Counted from the first letter of the stretch, positions 21,267 to 30,080 are shown. The stretch: DNA of 64,000 bases from Streptomyces deccanensis (GCF_022385335.1 NZ_CP092431.1:1922001-1986000); one strand, 5' to 3'. Numbers and translations: made by a program. Notes: generated by a model not told the origin, from the letters alone.

Positions 21267-21318
21267 TTCCGTGAATGTCCGTTCCCGGCGCCGCGCCATG
21301 TCCGCGGCTACGGATACG

Positions 21319-21377
21319 CTGATCACCTGATCGACAAGTATGGCTCGATCAGGACCAGATCAGGCTATGACCTGATC
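21319..21377. promoter_or_regulatory. Cluster of five CTGATC/GATCAG motifs
   Basis: CTGATCA at 21319, CCTGATC at 21326, GATCAGG at 21347, GATCAGG at 21358 and CCTGATC at 21371. The motifs occur in both orientations within 59 bases, 56 bases before the likely start of the downstream membrane protein gene. This looks like a multi-site operator, but the protein that would bind is unknown and the idea rests on the sequence pattern alone. Confidence 0.4.
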
Positions 21378-21432
21378 AACAGGTGTGCGGAGCACGGAAG
21401 TCGGGAAGAGCCGCAGGAGCGAGTGTGCGGCG

Positions 21433-23106
21433 ATGGGGGCGGCGGCGGTGGCGGACAATTTCGATTTCACTCCCGGGGCACAGGTGCCGCTGACGGGCAC
21501 CGCGGGCCAGACCGCGGCGACGTACGCCCTGGCGTCCGCGGCCTACCGGGACAACGACATCGCGGAGATCCTCAAGGCCAACAACGACTGGCACAAGTCC
21601 ACCGTCAAACCGGGCCGCAAGTGGGCGACCATCTTCCGGCCGAACCTCGGAGAGGCCTTCTCCCTGGCGGTGCGGGACCGGATGGTCGGCGCGGGCCGCA
21701 AACCGCTCATCCAGTCCTTCGGCATGGAGCCGCAGGTCGTCGTCGAGCACTGCCTCGCGGCGAACAACATCCGGCGGGAACGCGACAACTGGCTCTCGGC
21801 GATCATGGTCCTCTGCGGCCTGCTCTTCCTTCCCGGGCTCCTGCTGTGGCTGCTGGTCTTCCAGATCCGTACGACGGTCGCCAAGCGTGAGGACAAGCGG
21901 GCGGGCGCCCTCGGCACCACCCTGCTGGTCGCGGTGGGCGCCCTCGCCGTGATCTTCCTGCTCAAGATGCCCTTCGACGGCTTCTGGGCCTGGTACGCGC
22001 GTGCGTGCGTGGTGTTGCCGGTGGTCGGCTGGTTCTGGGCCAAGCAGATCTGCGAACGCGCCGCGCAGGATCTGCGGGACCGCTGGGCCGGCCTGCTGGC
22101 GGGCGGCGGCATCGGCGCCAAGATCCCCGAGGCCGTGCCCGGCAGCCCCGGCGAGACCAAGGCCGAGCAGCTGCGCAAGGAGCTCGCCCGGCTCAGCGCC
22201 GAACAGCGCTCCAACCTCGTCTTCTACGCCGGCCCCAAGGGCATCCTCGGCATGGGCACCCGCTGGGGCAGCTGGCAGCTCGCCGAGGACCTCGTGCCGG
22301 CCGAAGCGGGCAAGGAAATCCACCCGTTCCGCAGCTGGGACGTCATACGGGCCATCCACGACCAACTGCGCATGCTGGAGCGCACCCCCCTCAACACCGG
22401 TGGTTTCACGGCCCCTTCGATCAAGCACTGGATCGTGAGCCCCATCGGGGAGGGCGCCGGCGCGGTGGCCCGCCCGGACAGCACGGACGTGGACGCCTAC
22501 CAGTACAAGACGCACGCCATACAGGAGATCTGCAACAAGCAGCACTTCGGCAGCGGCAACCGCCACTACCTCGGGGTCCAATGGACCCTCTGGGACGGGC
22601 AGTTGATCATCACCATGCTGGTCACGGTCACCGTGCTGCACCAGACGCTCCGCATCGAGGTGACCGGGCACGCCCTGGGTCCGGTGCACGGCCTCTTCAC
22701 GACCGGCCCCGCGGCGAAGGAGAAGGAAGTCCAGAAGTCGCTGCGCTTCTGGGAGACACGCAAGATCAAGCTCCCCCTCGTCGACGCCGACGAGGTCGTA
22801 CGGCTCGCCGCGCGCGCCCCCCTGACCTGGTACCCGCCGCTGCTCAACTGGCTCGGCGGTTCCATGGGCCTGCCCGAGCCCTTCGGCCTGCGGCACGCCT
22901 GGGCCGACCAGCCCTGGCGGCACCGCTTCATGGCCGACGACGCGCTGCGCGCCGCCACGCCGGTGCTGCGCGTGGTGCACAACGCCGCGATCAAGGTGCT
23001 CAAGGAGAACGGCGTCGACACCGAGAAGTTCGGCTCGCGGGCCGGGTTCCTCAGCGGGGCGGTGCAGGATCCTACGCCGCGGAAGGCGGACCTCTACGAC
23101 GCGTGA
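21433..23106 (+). CDS. Three-helix membrane protein of unknown function
   Basis: A 557-residue protein I do not recognise as a named family. Predicted helices are at about 120-143 (WLSAIMVLCGLLFLPGLLLWLLVF), 160-178 and 187-204; the N-terminal 115 and the C-terminal 350 residues are soluble. The N-terminal part (NDIAEILKANNDWHKSTVKPGRK) and the C-terminal part are not low-complexity and appear folded. Start is ATG at 21433 with AGGAG 14 bases upstream; a GTG at 21385 in the same frame is the alternative. Five GATC-containing repeats precede it. The 3' end faces a palindromic element and the convergent HIT gene. Confidence 0.8.
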   Translation: MGAAAVADNFDFTPGAQVPLTGTAGQTAATYALASAAYRDNDIAEILKANNDWHKSTVKPGRKWATIFRPNLGEAFSLAVRDRMVGAGRKPLIQSFGMEPQVVVEHCLAANNIRRERDNWLSAIMVLCGLLFLPGLLLWLLVFQIRTTVAKREDKRAGALGTTLLVAVGALAVIFLLKMPFDGFWAWYARACVVLPVVGWFWAKQICERAAQDLRDRWAGLLAGGGIGAKIPEAVPGSPGETKAEQLRKELARLSAEQRSNLVFYAGPKGILGMGTRWGSWQLAEDLVPAEAGKEIHPFRSWDVIRAIHDQLRMLERTPLNTGGFTAPSIKHWIVSPIGEGAGAVARPDSTDVDAYQYKTHAIQEICNKQHFGSGNRHYLGVQWTLWDGQLIITMLVTVTVLHQTLRIEVTGHALGPVHGLFTTGPAAKEKEVQKSLRFWETRKIKLPLVDADEVVRLAARAPLTWYPPLLNWLGGSMGLPEPFGLRHAWADQPWRHRFMADDALRAATPVLRVVHNAAIKVLKENGVDTEKFGSRAGFLSGAVQDPTPRKADLYDA

Positions 23107-23172
23107 GCGCTGCGGCGGCCTGGGCCGACGGGGGGTGCGTGGGGGTTGGGGCCCGTTTTCGTCTGCGGGTGC

Positions 23173-23292
23173 GTGGGGGCTGGTCGCGCAGTTCCCCGCG
23201 CCCCTCAAAAAGCAGGGGCTGCGCCCCGTGCTTTTTGGTGAAGGGCCGAAGGCACCTTCAGGGGCGCGGGGAACTGCGCGATCAGCCCCCAC
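23173..23292. repeat. Palindromic element with 33-bp arms, copy C
   Basis: Arms 23173-23205 and 23260-23292 are reverse complements with one mismatch and contain the same core as the 14946 element. Inside is a second hairpin (23207-23236) with arms AAAAAGCA and TGCTTTTT, so the whole can fold as a three-way structure. It lies between the convergent membrane-protein and HIT genes and may end both transcripts. Confidence 0.87.
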
Positions 23293-23325
23293 CGGGCCGC
23301 GGACGAAGAACCAGTGAACCCGTGG

Positions 23326-23874
23326 CTACGCCGCCGGCCACGCCTCCGCGAGCATCTTCCTCGTGTCGGCCAGGAGCTGCGGCAGAATCCTCGTGTGGCC
23401 GACGACCGGCATGAAGTTGGTGTCGCCGCCCCAGCGCGGAACGATGTGCTGGTGGAGGTGGGCGGCGATGCCCGCCCCGGCGACCGAGCCCTGGTTCATG
23501 CCGATGTTGAAGCCGTGCGCGCCGGAGGCGGTGCGCAGGGCGGTCATCGCCTGCTTGGTCAGCTCGGCCAGCTCGGTGGTCTCCGGCCCGGTGAGGTCCG
23601 TGTAGTCCGCGACGTGGCGGTAGGGCACGACCATGAGGTGGCCGCCGTTGTACGGGTAGAGGTTGAGCACCGCGTAGACGTGCTCCCCGCGCCTGATGAT
23701 CAGGCCGTCCTCGTCCGATTTGGCCGGGATCGAGCAGAACGGACAGCCGTCGTCGGCCCCAGGACCGGTCGGCTTGTTCTCGCCCTGGATGTACGCCATC
23801 CGATGAGGCGTCCACAGGCGCTGGAACGCGTCCTGCGTCCCCACTCCGATCTGCTGCTCCGGCTCACTCGTCAT
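23326..23874 (-). CDS. HIT-domain nucleotide-binding protein
   Basis: A 182-residue histidine-triad protein, a family of nucleotide phosphohydrolases and phosphorylases such as Ap4A phosphorylase. The active-site motif is HLHQHIVPRW at 139-148. A CPFC pair at 44-47 with downstream histidines gives the zinc site typical of the actinobacterial branch. In many actinomycetes this gene lies between thrS and pgsA, as it roughly does here. Start is ATG at 23872-23874; no ribosome site is visible, but TATGCT lies 7 bases upstream and would suit a leaderless transcript. Confidence 0.93.
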   Translation of the reverse strand: MTSEPEQQIGVGTQDAFQRLWTPHRMAYIQGENKPTGPGADDGCPFCSIPAKSDEDGLIIRRGEHVYAVLNLYPYNGGHLMVVPYRHVADYTDLTGPETTELAELTKQAMTALRTASGAHGFNIGMNQGSVAGAGIAAHLHQHIVPRWGGDTNFMPVVGHTRILPQLLADTRKMLAEAWPAA

Positions 23875-23953
23875 GCAGTGCAGCATATGGCTTCGCCCGT
23901 TCGCGGCGTGTCGCCGGGTACCGGCGCGGGACGGGCGAGGCCAAGCTGAGGCG

Positions 23954-24610
23954 ATGGACCACGACAGCCTCGCGCTCCGCTGGGAACGCCGTACGGGACG
24001 CGTCCTCGCCGGGGCGTCGGCCCTCTTCCTCGCGTCGTACGCGGTGCGGGTACTGGCCCACGATCTCCCCCAGGTCTGGCTCGACCTCTGTCTCGCGGTG
24101 ACCATGGCGTGCTGGGCGATCTTCGTCATCGACTACGCGGTGCGCTGGAGGCTGAGCGGCCTGGGCCCGAAGTTCGTCCGCGTCCACTGGCTGGACACCG
24201 TCGTACTCGTGCTGCCCCTGCTGCGGCCCCTGCGCGTGGTGCAGATCCACGACGCCGTGCAGCGCCGGCACGAGCGTCCCCGACTCTCCCTGCACGCCCG
24301 CGTGGCCGTCTACGCGGGCCTGTCCGTGACCCTGCTCGGCTTCACCGGCGCCCTCGCCGTCTACCAGCAGGAACACGCGGCACCGGACGCGACGATCGTG
24401 ACGTTCGGGGACTCCGTGTGGTGGACCTGCGCGACGCTCGCCACGGTCGGCTACGGGGACGTCACCCCGGTGACCCCGTTGGGCCGGACGATCGCCGTGT
24501 TCCTCATGGCCTGCGGTCTCGCCCTGCTCGGCACGGTGACAGGGTCGTTCGGGTCGTGGCTGCTCCAGGTGTTCGCACGGGAGGACGAGCAGAGGCCCCC
24601 GGAGAGCTGA
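23954..24610 (+). CDS. Potassium channel family protein (voltage-gated-like)
   Basis: A 218-residue channel subunit with the selectivity filter TVGYGD at 164-169. Helices are visible at about 16-35, 42-64, 80-97 (WLDTVVLVLPLLRPLRVVQ, with S4-like arginines), 115-136, the pore region 150-170 and 176-198. The Arg residues LLRPLRVV suggest a shortened voltage-sensor. Homotetramerisation is expected from the family. Start is ATG at 23954 with GAGG close by; the frame is open further upstream but lacks a better start. Divergent from the HIT gene, convergent with thrS. Confidence 0.92.
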   Translation: MDHDSLALRWERRTGRVLAGASALFLASYAVRVLAHDLPQVWLDLCLAVTMACWAIFVIDYAVRWRLSGLGPKFVRVHWLDTVVLVLPLLRPLRVVQIHDAVQRRHERPRLSLHARVAVYAGLSVTLLGFTGALAVYQQEHAAPDATIVTFGDSVWWTCATLATVGYGDVTPVTPLGRTIAVFLMACGLALLGTVTGSFGSWLLQVFAREDEQRPPES

Positions 24611-24626
24611 ACTCTCCGGGGGCCTC
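24592..24626. terminator. Bidirectional terminator between channel gene and thrS
   Basis: A 15-bp perfect inverted repeat, arms 24592-24606 and 24612-24626 (GAGGCCCCCGGAGAG). The five-base loop CTGAA contains the stop codon of the channel gene (TGA, 24608-24610), so the last five channel codons lie in the left arm. thrS ends 25 bases beyond on the other strand. Confidence 0.85.
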
Positions 24627-24651
24627 GCCCTCACCTCGGTACGGGTACGCC

Positions 24652-26628
24652 TCAGATCTGGACGCGGTCCGCCACGACCTGCGCGATCTTCGCGATGGCC
24701 TCCTCGACGGGGATGCCGTTCTCCTGCGAGCCGTCGCGGTAGCGGAAGGAGACGGCACCGGCCGCCATGTCCTCGTCGCCCGCGATGACCATGAAGGGCA
24801 CCTTCGCCTTCTGAGCGTTGCGGATCTTCTTCTGCATACGGTCGGAGGAGGCGTCGACATCGACGCGGAGGCCCTGCTTCTTCGCCTCGCCGGCGAACTT
24901 CTGCAGGTACTCCACGTGCGCGTCGCCGATCGGGATGCCGACCGCCTGGACAGGCGCCAGCCAGGCCGGGAACGCGCCCGCGTAGTGCTCCAGGAGCACG
25001 GCGAAGAACCGCTCGATCGAGCCGAACAGCGCGCGGTGGATCATGACCGGGCGCTGCTTGGAGCCGTCCGGGCCGGTGTACTCCAGGTCGAAGCGCTCCG
25101 GCAGGTTGAAGTCGAGCTGGACCGTGGACATCTGCCAGGTACGGCCGATCGCGTCCTTGGCCTGCACGGAGATCTTCGGCCCGTAGAACGCGGCGCCACC
25201 CGGGTCCGGGACCAGCGGGAGGCCCTGCTTCTCGGCGACCTGGCGAAGCGTCTCGGTCGCCTCCTCCCACGCCTCGTCGGAGCCGACGAACTTCTCCGGG
25301 TCCTTGGTGGACAGCTCCAGGTAGAAGTCGGTCAGGCCGTAGTCACGCAGCAGGTTGAGGACGAAGGTGAGCGTCTTGTCGAGCTCGTCCGCCATCTGCT
25401 CGCGGGTGCAGTAGATGTGCGCGTCGTCCTGGGTGAAGCCGCGGGCGCGGGTCAGGCCGTGCACGACGCCGGACTTCTCGTACCGGTACACCGTCCCGAA
25501 CTCGAAGAGGCGCAGCGGCAGTTCGCGGTAGGAGCGGCCGCGCGCGTCGAAGATCAGGTTGTGCATCGGGCAGTTCATGGGCTTGAGGTAGTAGTCCACG
25601 CCCTCGTCGAGCTGCATGGGCGGGTACATGCCGTCGGCGTACCAGTCCAGGTGGCCCGAGACCTCGAAGAGCTTCCCCTTCGTGGCGTGCGGGGTGTAGA
25701 CGAACTCGTAGCCCTCCTCCTCGTGCCGACGGCGCGAGTAGTCCTCCATGACCCGGCGGATGATGCCGCCCTTGGGGTGGAAGACGGCGAGGCCGGAGCC
25801 GATCTCGTCCGGGATGGAGAACAGGTCGAGTTCGTTGCCCAGCTTGCGGTGGTCGCGCTTCTCGGCCTCGGCGAGGAAGTCGAGGTGGGCCTTCAGCTCC
25901 TCCTTGGAGGGCCAGGCGGTGCCGTAGATGCGCTGGAGCATCGGGTTCTTCTCGCTGCCGCGCCAGTACGCGGCGGCGTTGCGCATCAGCTTGAACGCCG
26001 GGATGTTGCGGGTGGTGGGCAGGTGGGGACCGCGACAGAGGTCCTTCCAGCACAGGTCACCGGTCTTGGCGTCCAGGTTGTCGTAGATCGTCAGCTCGCC
26101 GGCGCCGACCTCGACGTCCGCGCCGTCGTCGGAGGAGGCCGAGCCCTTGAGGCCGATCAGCTCCAGCTTGTACGGCTCGTTCGCCAGCTCCTCACGGGCC
26201 GCCTCGTCGGTGACGACGCGGCGGGAGAAGCGCTGGCCGCGCTTCTGGATCTCCTGCATCTTCTTCTCGATGGCCTTGAGATCCTCGGGCGTGAACGGCT
26301 TCTCCACGTCGAAGTCGTAGTAGAACCCGTCCCGGACCGGCGGGCCGATGCCCAGCTTCGCCTCGGGGAACAGTTCCTGCACGGCCTGGGCCATGACGTG
26401 CGCGGTGGAGTGGCGCAGGATGTTGAGGCCGTCCTCGGAGGAGATCTCCACGGCCTCGACGGTCTCGCCGTCCTTCACCTCGTACGCGAGGTCCTTCAGC
26501 TCACCGGCCACGCGGGCCGCGACGACGGTGCGCTCGCCGGCGAAGAGGTCGGCGGCCGTAGTGCCCGTCGTCACCACGCGCTCTTCCCGCTCGGAATCGC
26601 GTTGGATGATCACACGGACGTCGGACAC
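24652..26628 (-). CDS. thrS: Threonyl-tRNA synthetase
   Basis: A 658-residue class-II synthetase. An N-terminal TGS domain is followed by the editing domain with [16 protein letters not shown], and the catalytic core with [11 protein letters not shown] (zinc cysteine), the class-II motif 2 region [12 protein letters not shown] and motif 3; a C-terminal anticodon-binding domain ends the protein. The frame reaches 26655, but GTG at 26626-26628 gives [15 protein letters not shown] and has GGAGAG 6 bases upstream. A 14-bp hairpin stands 19 bases ahead of the start. Confidence 0.96.
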   Translation of the reverse strand: MSDVRVIIQRDSEREERVVTTGTTAADLFAGERTVVAARVAGELKDLAYEVKDGETVEAVEISSEDGLNILRHSTAHVMAQAVQELFPEAKLGIGPPVRDGFYYDFDVEKPFTPEDLKAIEKKMQEIQKRGQRFSRRVVTDEAAREELANEPYKLELIGLKGSASSDDGADVEVGAGELTIYDNLDAKTGDLCWKDLCRGPHLPTTRNIPAFKLMRNAAAYWRGSEKNPMLQRIYGTAWPSKEELKAHLDFLAEAEKRDHRKLGNELDLFSIPDEIGSGLAVFHPKGGIIRRVMEDYSRRRHEEEGYEFVYTPHATKGKLFEVSGHLDWYADGMYPPMQLDEGVDYYLKPMNCPMHNLIFDARGRSYRELPLRLFEFGTVYRYEKSGVVHGLTRARGFTQDDAHIYCTREQMADELDKTLTFVLNLLRDYGLTDFYLELSTKDPEKFVGSDEAWEEATETLRQVAEKQGLPLVPDPGGAAFYGPKISVQAKDAIGRTWQMSTVQLDFNLPERFDLEYTGPDGSKQRPVMIHRALFGSIERFFAVLLEHYAGAFPAWLAPVQAVGIPIGDAHVEYLQKFAGEAKKQGLRVDVDASSDRMQKKIRNAQKAKVPFMVIAGDEDMAAGAVSFRYRDGSQENGIPVEEAIAKIAQVVADRVQI

Positions 26629-26646
26629 CGGTCTCTCCTGACTGAA

Positions 26647-26680
26647 GGGGACCACCTCCGGATTTTCGGAGGTGGTCCCC
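26647..26680 (-). terminator. Hairpin in the thrS leader or terminator of upstream gene
   Basis: A 14-bp perfect stem, arms 26647-26660 and 26667-26680, loop six bases (AAAATC on the minus strand). It lies 54 bases after the stop of the upstream gene and 19 bases before the thrS start. A TACGAT hexamer just upstream (26685-26690, minus strand) would place a transcription start at or inside the stem, which would make it the 5' end of the thrS mRNA; alternatively it ends the upstream operon. Confidence 0.6.
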
Positions 26681-26733
26681 GAATCGTACCGAGCCGGGGG
26701 TGCCCTCTGCGAAACGGTTAAGGGCGGACGTGG

Positions 26734-28011
26734 TCAGTCCCCTCCGCACGCCTCTTCGAAGAAGGCCGTGATCTCCGCGGTCTCCTGGAGCGACTTCATC
26801 AGCCGGTCCCGTTCGGCCTCGTCGACCTGCACGGGGGCGATGCCGTCGGCGTCGGTCAACCGCCGGAAGCCGCCCCGGCTCTCCAGCCTGCCCTGCACCC
26901 GGACGGGCAGACCGACGAGGTGGGCCTGGCCGGCGATCCGGTAGGACTCCTCGTCCAGGGTCATCCGGACGTGCGGGACCTCGGCGCCGGCGATGACCCG
27001 CAGCCGTATCGTGCCCTCGCCGCGCGCCGCCGACCGGCGCATCCGCACCACGGCCCCGGTGATCCGCACCGGCATCGGGGGTTCGGCGCGGAGGTAGCGG
27101 GCCCCGGCCTCGCGCAGCACGGGCAGGTCGCCCGGGGAGAACTCGACGGGGTCGGCCCGTGTCGCACCGCCCTCGGGGACCCCGGCGGCGGGCGCCCAGT
27201 CGACGGCGACGCGGGCGCCCTCGGTGCCGCGGACCAGGGCGACGAGGGCCTCGGTCAGCTCGTGACTGACCCCGGCCTCGACGGCGCCGTCGAAGGCGTC
27301 CATGCCGCCGGTGGCGCGCTGGTAGTCGATGGCCTCGCGGGCGGCGTACAGCGCCTGGTGGAGCCGTAAGGCCAGGGGGCGGCCGGTGGCGACGGGGACG
27401 AAGGCGGTCAGTCGGCGGCCGCCGGGGGCCGCACCGACGAGGACGCCGTCGAGCGAGGCGGCGGCGGGCAGGCGGTGCCGGGCTCCGTGGTAGCCGGCGC
27501 GGGCGCGGGTGGCCAGGGCCGCCGCGAGGAGCATCTGACGGGCGGCGGAGCGCAGTTGGTCCTCGACGACCCAGGAGGCGGTGCCGAGGGGGCCGGTGGG
27601 GACGTCGCGCCACCAGTGGATCTCGTCGCTGGGCAGGGTGAGGGCGATCAGGACGTCCCGCGCGGCGGGCGAACCGCTGCGGGACAGTGCCGTGAGCGCC
27701 TCGCCGAGCAGGTCGTCGCTGTCGGGGAAGGCCCGGTTCTCCGGTACGAGCAGGCTCATGGCCCGTCCGGCCGGCTCGGGCGGGGTCCAGCGCCCGTACC
27801 GCCCGGCGGCTCCGCCGCGCCGCTGCCATCCGTGCCGTCGCAGCAGGGCGCCCAGCACGGCGGGGTCCACCTGTGCGGGGTCGGGCGGCTGGGTCCAGGT
27901 GGGTTCGACGGGGTGGGGCCGCGCGGGACCCGCGGGCTGGTTGATGGGGCGGCGCGCGGACACGCCCGCGGTCCGCGGGCGTGGGGTGTCGTCGATGGGG
28001 CCGTGGGTCAC
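26734..28011 (-). CDS. Conserved hypothetical protein coupled to DUF4365 gene
   Basis: A 425-residue soluble protein that I do not recognise. The first 60 residues are Pro/Arg-rich and probably disordered; the rest is a mixed alpha/beta sequence with no membrane helix (for example GTASWVVEDQLRSAARQMLLAAALATRARAG and RITGAVVRMRRSAARGEGTIRLRVIAGAEVPHVRMTLDEE near the C-terminus). The start is GTG at 28009-28011, fixed by its GTGA overlap with the DUF4365 stop and a GGGAGG ribosome site. The coupling argues that the two proteins act together. Confidence 0.82.
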   Translation of the reverse strand: MTHGPIDDTPRPRTAGVSARRPINQPAGPARPHPVEPTWTQPPDPAQVDPAVLGALLRRHGWQRRGGAAGRYGRWTPPEPAGRAMSLLVPENRAFPDSDDLLGEALTALSRSGSPAARDVLIALTLPSDEIHWWRDVPTGPLGTASWVVEDQLRSAARQMLLAAALATRARAGYHGARHRLPAAASLDGVLVGAAPGGRRLTAFVPVATGRPLALRLHQALYAAREAIDYQRATGGMDAFDGAVEAGVSHELTEALVALVRGTEGARVAVDWAPAAGVPEGGATRADPVEFSPGDLPVLREAGARYLRAEPPMPVRITGAVVRMRRSAARGEGTIRLRVIAGAEVPHVRMTLDEESYRIAGQAHLVGLPVRVQGRLESRGGFRRLTDADGIAPVQVDEAERDRLMKSLQETAEITAFFEEACGGD

Positions 28012-28574
28012 GGTCTGCCTCCCGTTCCGACCCGCGTCATGATCTCGCAGAGCGCTCGGTCGTCGAAGATGCGCGAGGTCGGGACGCGCACGGTGGTGCG
28101 GCGCCGACCGGTGATCGGGTGTCCGGCGAGGTTGGTCCAGTAGCAGCAGTGCCGCAGGTCGAGCCGGTCGTGGCCGGCCCGCAGCCACTGCTCCTGCGAC
28201 CGGGGGACGATCATCACGACGAGGATCTTGTGCACCGAGACGGGGGTGCGGGCGAGCTTCGCCAGGTGGTCGTTGTCGAGGGTGAAGGAGAAGGAGCGGC
28301 CCGGGGGGTTCGGCGCGAGCTGGTAGGTGGCCTTGAGCTGCACCTTGATGGTGACCTCGTCGTCGACGGTGTGGCCGGGCGAGCCGTGACTGACGTGCCA
28401 GTCGATGCCGTTGTCCGGAAAGGGCTGGGAGAGGGAGCAGCCGGCGGCGGCCGCCACGGCGTGCAGATAGCCCACCTGCAGGGTCTCCATGCAGGCGGTG
28501 ATGGCGAGGGAGCCGCGGAGCGGTGCCGCGTGCTCGGGCAGCAGCCCGCCCCGCTCGGGCTGCGTTATGGCCAT
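28008..28574 (-). CDS. DUF4365 domain protein, nuclease-like
   Basis: A 188-residue protein matching DUF4365, a family thought to have a PD-(D/E)xK nuclease-like fold. The acidic residue in DNGIDWHV and the QxK in TIKVQLKAT are spaced as expected for that active site. It starts MAITQPERGGLLPEHAAPLRG at ATG 28572-28574. Activity is inferred from the motif only. The stop overlaps the start of the next gene, and a DnaQ-type exonuclease gene diverges 168 bases away. Confidence 0.83.
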   Translation of the reverse strand: MAITQPERGGLLPEHAAPLRGSLAITACMETLQVGYLHAVAAAAGCSLSQPFPDNGIDWHVSHGSPGHTVDDEVTIKVQLKATYQLAPNPPGRSFSFTLDNDHLAKLARTPVSVHKILVVMIVPRSQEQWLRAGHDRLDLRHCCYWTNLAGHPITGRRRTTVRVPTSRIFDDRALCEIMTRVGTGGRP

Positions 28575-28742
28575 GACCAACAGCCTTCCCCTACAGGTGT
28601 TTCCCCGTGCCGGGCCCCTGAACTGCGCAGACCCGTACTTCTGTTGTCTCCGTCCGGCGTACGGCGCAAACAGCCCGGGTATCACCAAACTGGCAGAAGA
28701 CGGGACGTCAGCTGCCGTGGGTGAACGAGGAGTTGTGGACAC

Positions 28743-29471
28743 ATGACGTGTTGGTACGAGGGACCCTTGGCGGCGTTCGACACGGAGACCACGGGCGTGG
28801 ACGTCGAGACCGACCGGATCGTGTCGGCCGCCGTCGTCGTCCAGGACGCGCCCGGTACCCGCCCCCGGGTGACCCGGTGGCTGGTGAACCCGGGCGTGCC
28901 GGTGCCCGCCGCGGCGACGGCGGTGCACGGGCTGACGGACGAGCAGTTGCAGCGCGACGGCCGGTGGCCGGCGCCGGTGATGGAGGAGATAGCCAGGGCG
29001 CTGGCCGAGCAGGCGGTGCGGGGCCGTCCGCTGGTGGTGATGAACGCGCCGTTCGATCTGACCCTGCTGGACCGGGAGTTGCGACGGCACCGCGCCTCGT
29101 CGCTGGACCGCTGGTTCGAGACGACACCGTTGCGGGTCCTCGATCCGCGGGTCCTGGACAAACACCTGGACCGCTACCGCAAGGGTCGGCGCACGCTCAC
29201 CGATCTGTGCGCGCACTACGAGGTGTCCCTGGACGGCGCGCACGACGCGGCGGCCGACGCGCAGGCCGCGATGGACGTCGTCCGGGCGGTGGGCCACCGT
29301 TTCGCGACCCGCCTCGCCCGCCTCTCCCCCGCCGAACTGCACACGTTGCAGGCCGTGTGGCACGCGGCCCAGGCGCGCGGTCTGCAGGCCTGGTTCGCCC
29401 GCAGCGGCACGGAGGAAGCGGTGGACCCGGCGTGGCCGTTGCGCCCGGATCTGCCGGCCGCCGCGGCATGA
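28743..29471 (+). CDS. DnaQ-like 3'-5' exonuclease
   Basis: A 242-residue DEDD exonuclease. ExoI is FDTETTG with D13 and E15, ExoII is VVMNAPFDLTLLDRE, and ExoIII is AHDAAADAQAAMDV, giving the DEDDh set. It is shorter than a polymerase III epsilon-DinG fusion and has no extra domain; such free-standing DnaQ proteins act in repair or RNA trimming. Start is ATG at 28743 with GAGGAG upstream. It is followed two bases later by a hairpin and then an oppositely oriented tRNA. Confidence 0.92.
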   Translation: MTCWYEGPLAAFDTETTGVDVETDRIVSAAVVVQDAPGTRPRVTRWLVNPGVPVPAAATAVHGLTDEQLQRDGRWPAPVMEEIARALAEQAVRGRPLVVMNAPFDLTLLDRELRRHRASSLDRWFETTPLRVLDPRVLDKHLDRYRKGRRTLTDLCAHYEVSLDGAHDAAADAQAAMDVVRAVGHRFATRLARLSPAELHTLQAVWHAAQARGLQAWFARSGTEEAVDPAWPLRPDLPAAAA

Positions 29472-29472
29472 G

Positions 29473-29504
29473 AAAGGCCGGTCCGCAGCTGCGGACCGGC
29501 CTTT
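29473..29504. terminator. Bidirectional terminator between exonuclease gene and tRNA-Val
   Basis: A fully palindromic 32-base segment (arm AAAGGCCGGTCCGCAG) that ends in a TTTT run at 29502-29505 on the plus strand and an AAA run on the other side. It starts 2 bases after the exonuclease stop and is 7 bases from the tRNA 3' end, so it can end both. Confidence 0.88.
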
Positions 29505-29510
29505 TCCCGG

Positions 29511-29582
29511 TGGGCGATACTGGGTTCGAACCAGTGACCTCTTCGGTGTGAACGAAGCGCTCTCCCACTGAGCTAATCGCCC
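29511..29582 (-). tRNA. tRNA-Val(CAC), copy 1
   Basis: A 72-base cloverleaf on the minus strand. Acceptor stem GGGCGAT/ATCGCCC, D arm TAGCTCAGTGGGAGAGC, anticodon stem CTTCG/CGAAG with loop TTCACAC (anticodon CAC, valine codon GTG), T arm ACTGGTTCGAACCAGT, discriminator A. No encoded CCA. An identical gene lies at 40015-40086. Confidence 0.95.
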
Positions 29583-29621
29583 GGGAACGGAGTGAACAAT
29601 ACAGGTCCCGGCGGGTCTGGT

Positions 29622-30080
29622 TCAAACCGCTTCCCCGGCTGCCGCGAGATACGCGAGGAGCCCTCGTCGTCCCGCCCGCATCATCAGCGCGTGGTTGGCG
29701 CGGAACACGGGCCGGCCCGGTACGGCGAGCTGTCGCAGCAGGGGCTTGGAGACGTCGACCTCCTGGTCGTAACGGGCGAGCGTGCCGGTCCCGTCGGCGG
29801 TGAGCGTCCAGCGGGCCCAGCCGTCCACGTCACCGGCCATCTCGATCTCCAGGACGCCGGCCGCCCGGTCGCGCCGTACCTCCCGCGCGGTGAAGGCGAG
29901 GTCGTACGGGAGGACCGAACGGATCCGGACGGTGCCGGTGGTGTCGTCGATCCGGGTCACCTCGCGGACCTGCGGCCACCAGTGCGGGTAGTCGTCTACG
30001 CGCTGGAGCACGTCGTACACAGCCGTGGGGCGGGCGGGCAGGTTCCAGTGGCTGCGGAAGCGGTAGTGGCACCAGTCCAT
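29622..30080 (-). CDS. SRPBCC (polyketide cyclase/START-like) protein
   Basis: A 152-residue single-domain protein of the SRPBCC fold, which makes a hydrophobic ligand pocket. The start MDWCHYRFRSHWNLPARPTAVYDVLQRVDDYPHWWPQVREV is the typical opening beta strand and helix of the family (pattern P...V+..L.D...+P.WWP). It has no signal or membrane segment. Start is ATG at 30078-30080 with no clear ribosome site. The ligand is unknown; the stop lies 39 bases from the tRNA gene. Confidence 0.86.
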   Translation of the reverse strand: MDWCHYRFRSHWNLPARPTAVYDVLQRVDDYPHWWPQVREVTRIDDTTGTVRIRSVLPYDLAFTAREVRRDRAAGVLEIEMAGDVDGWARWTLTADGTGTLARYDQEVDVSKPLLRQLAVPGRPVFRANHALMMRAGRRGLLAYLAAAGEAV

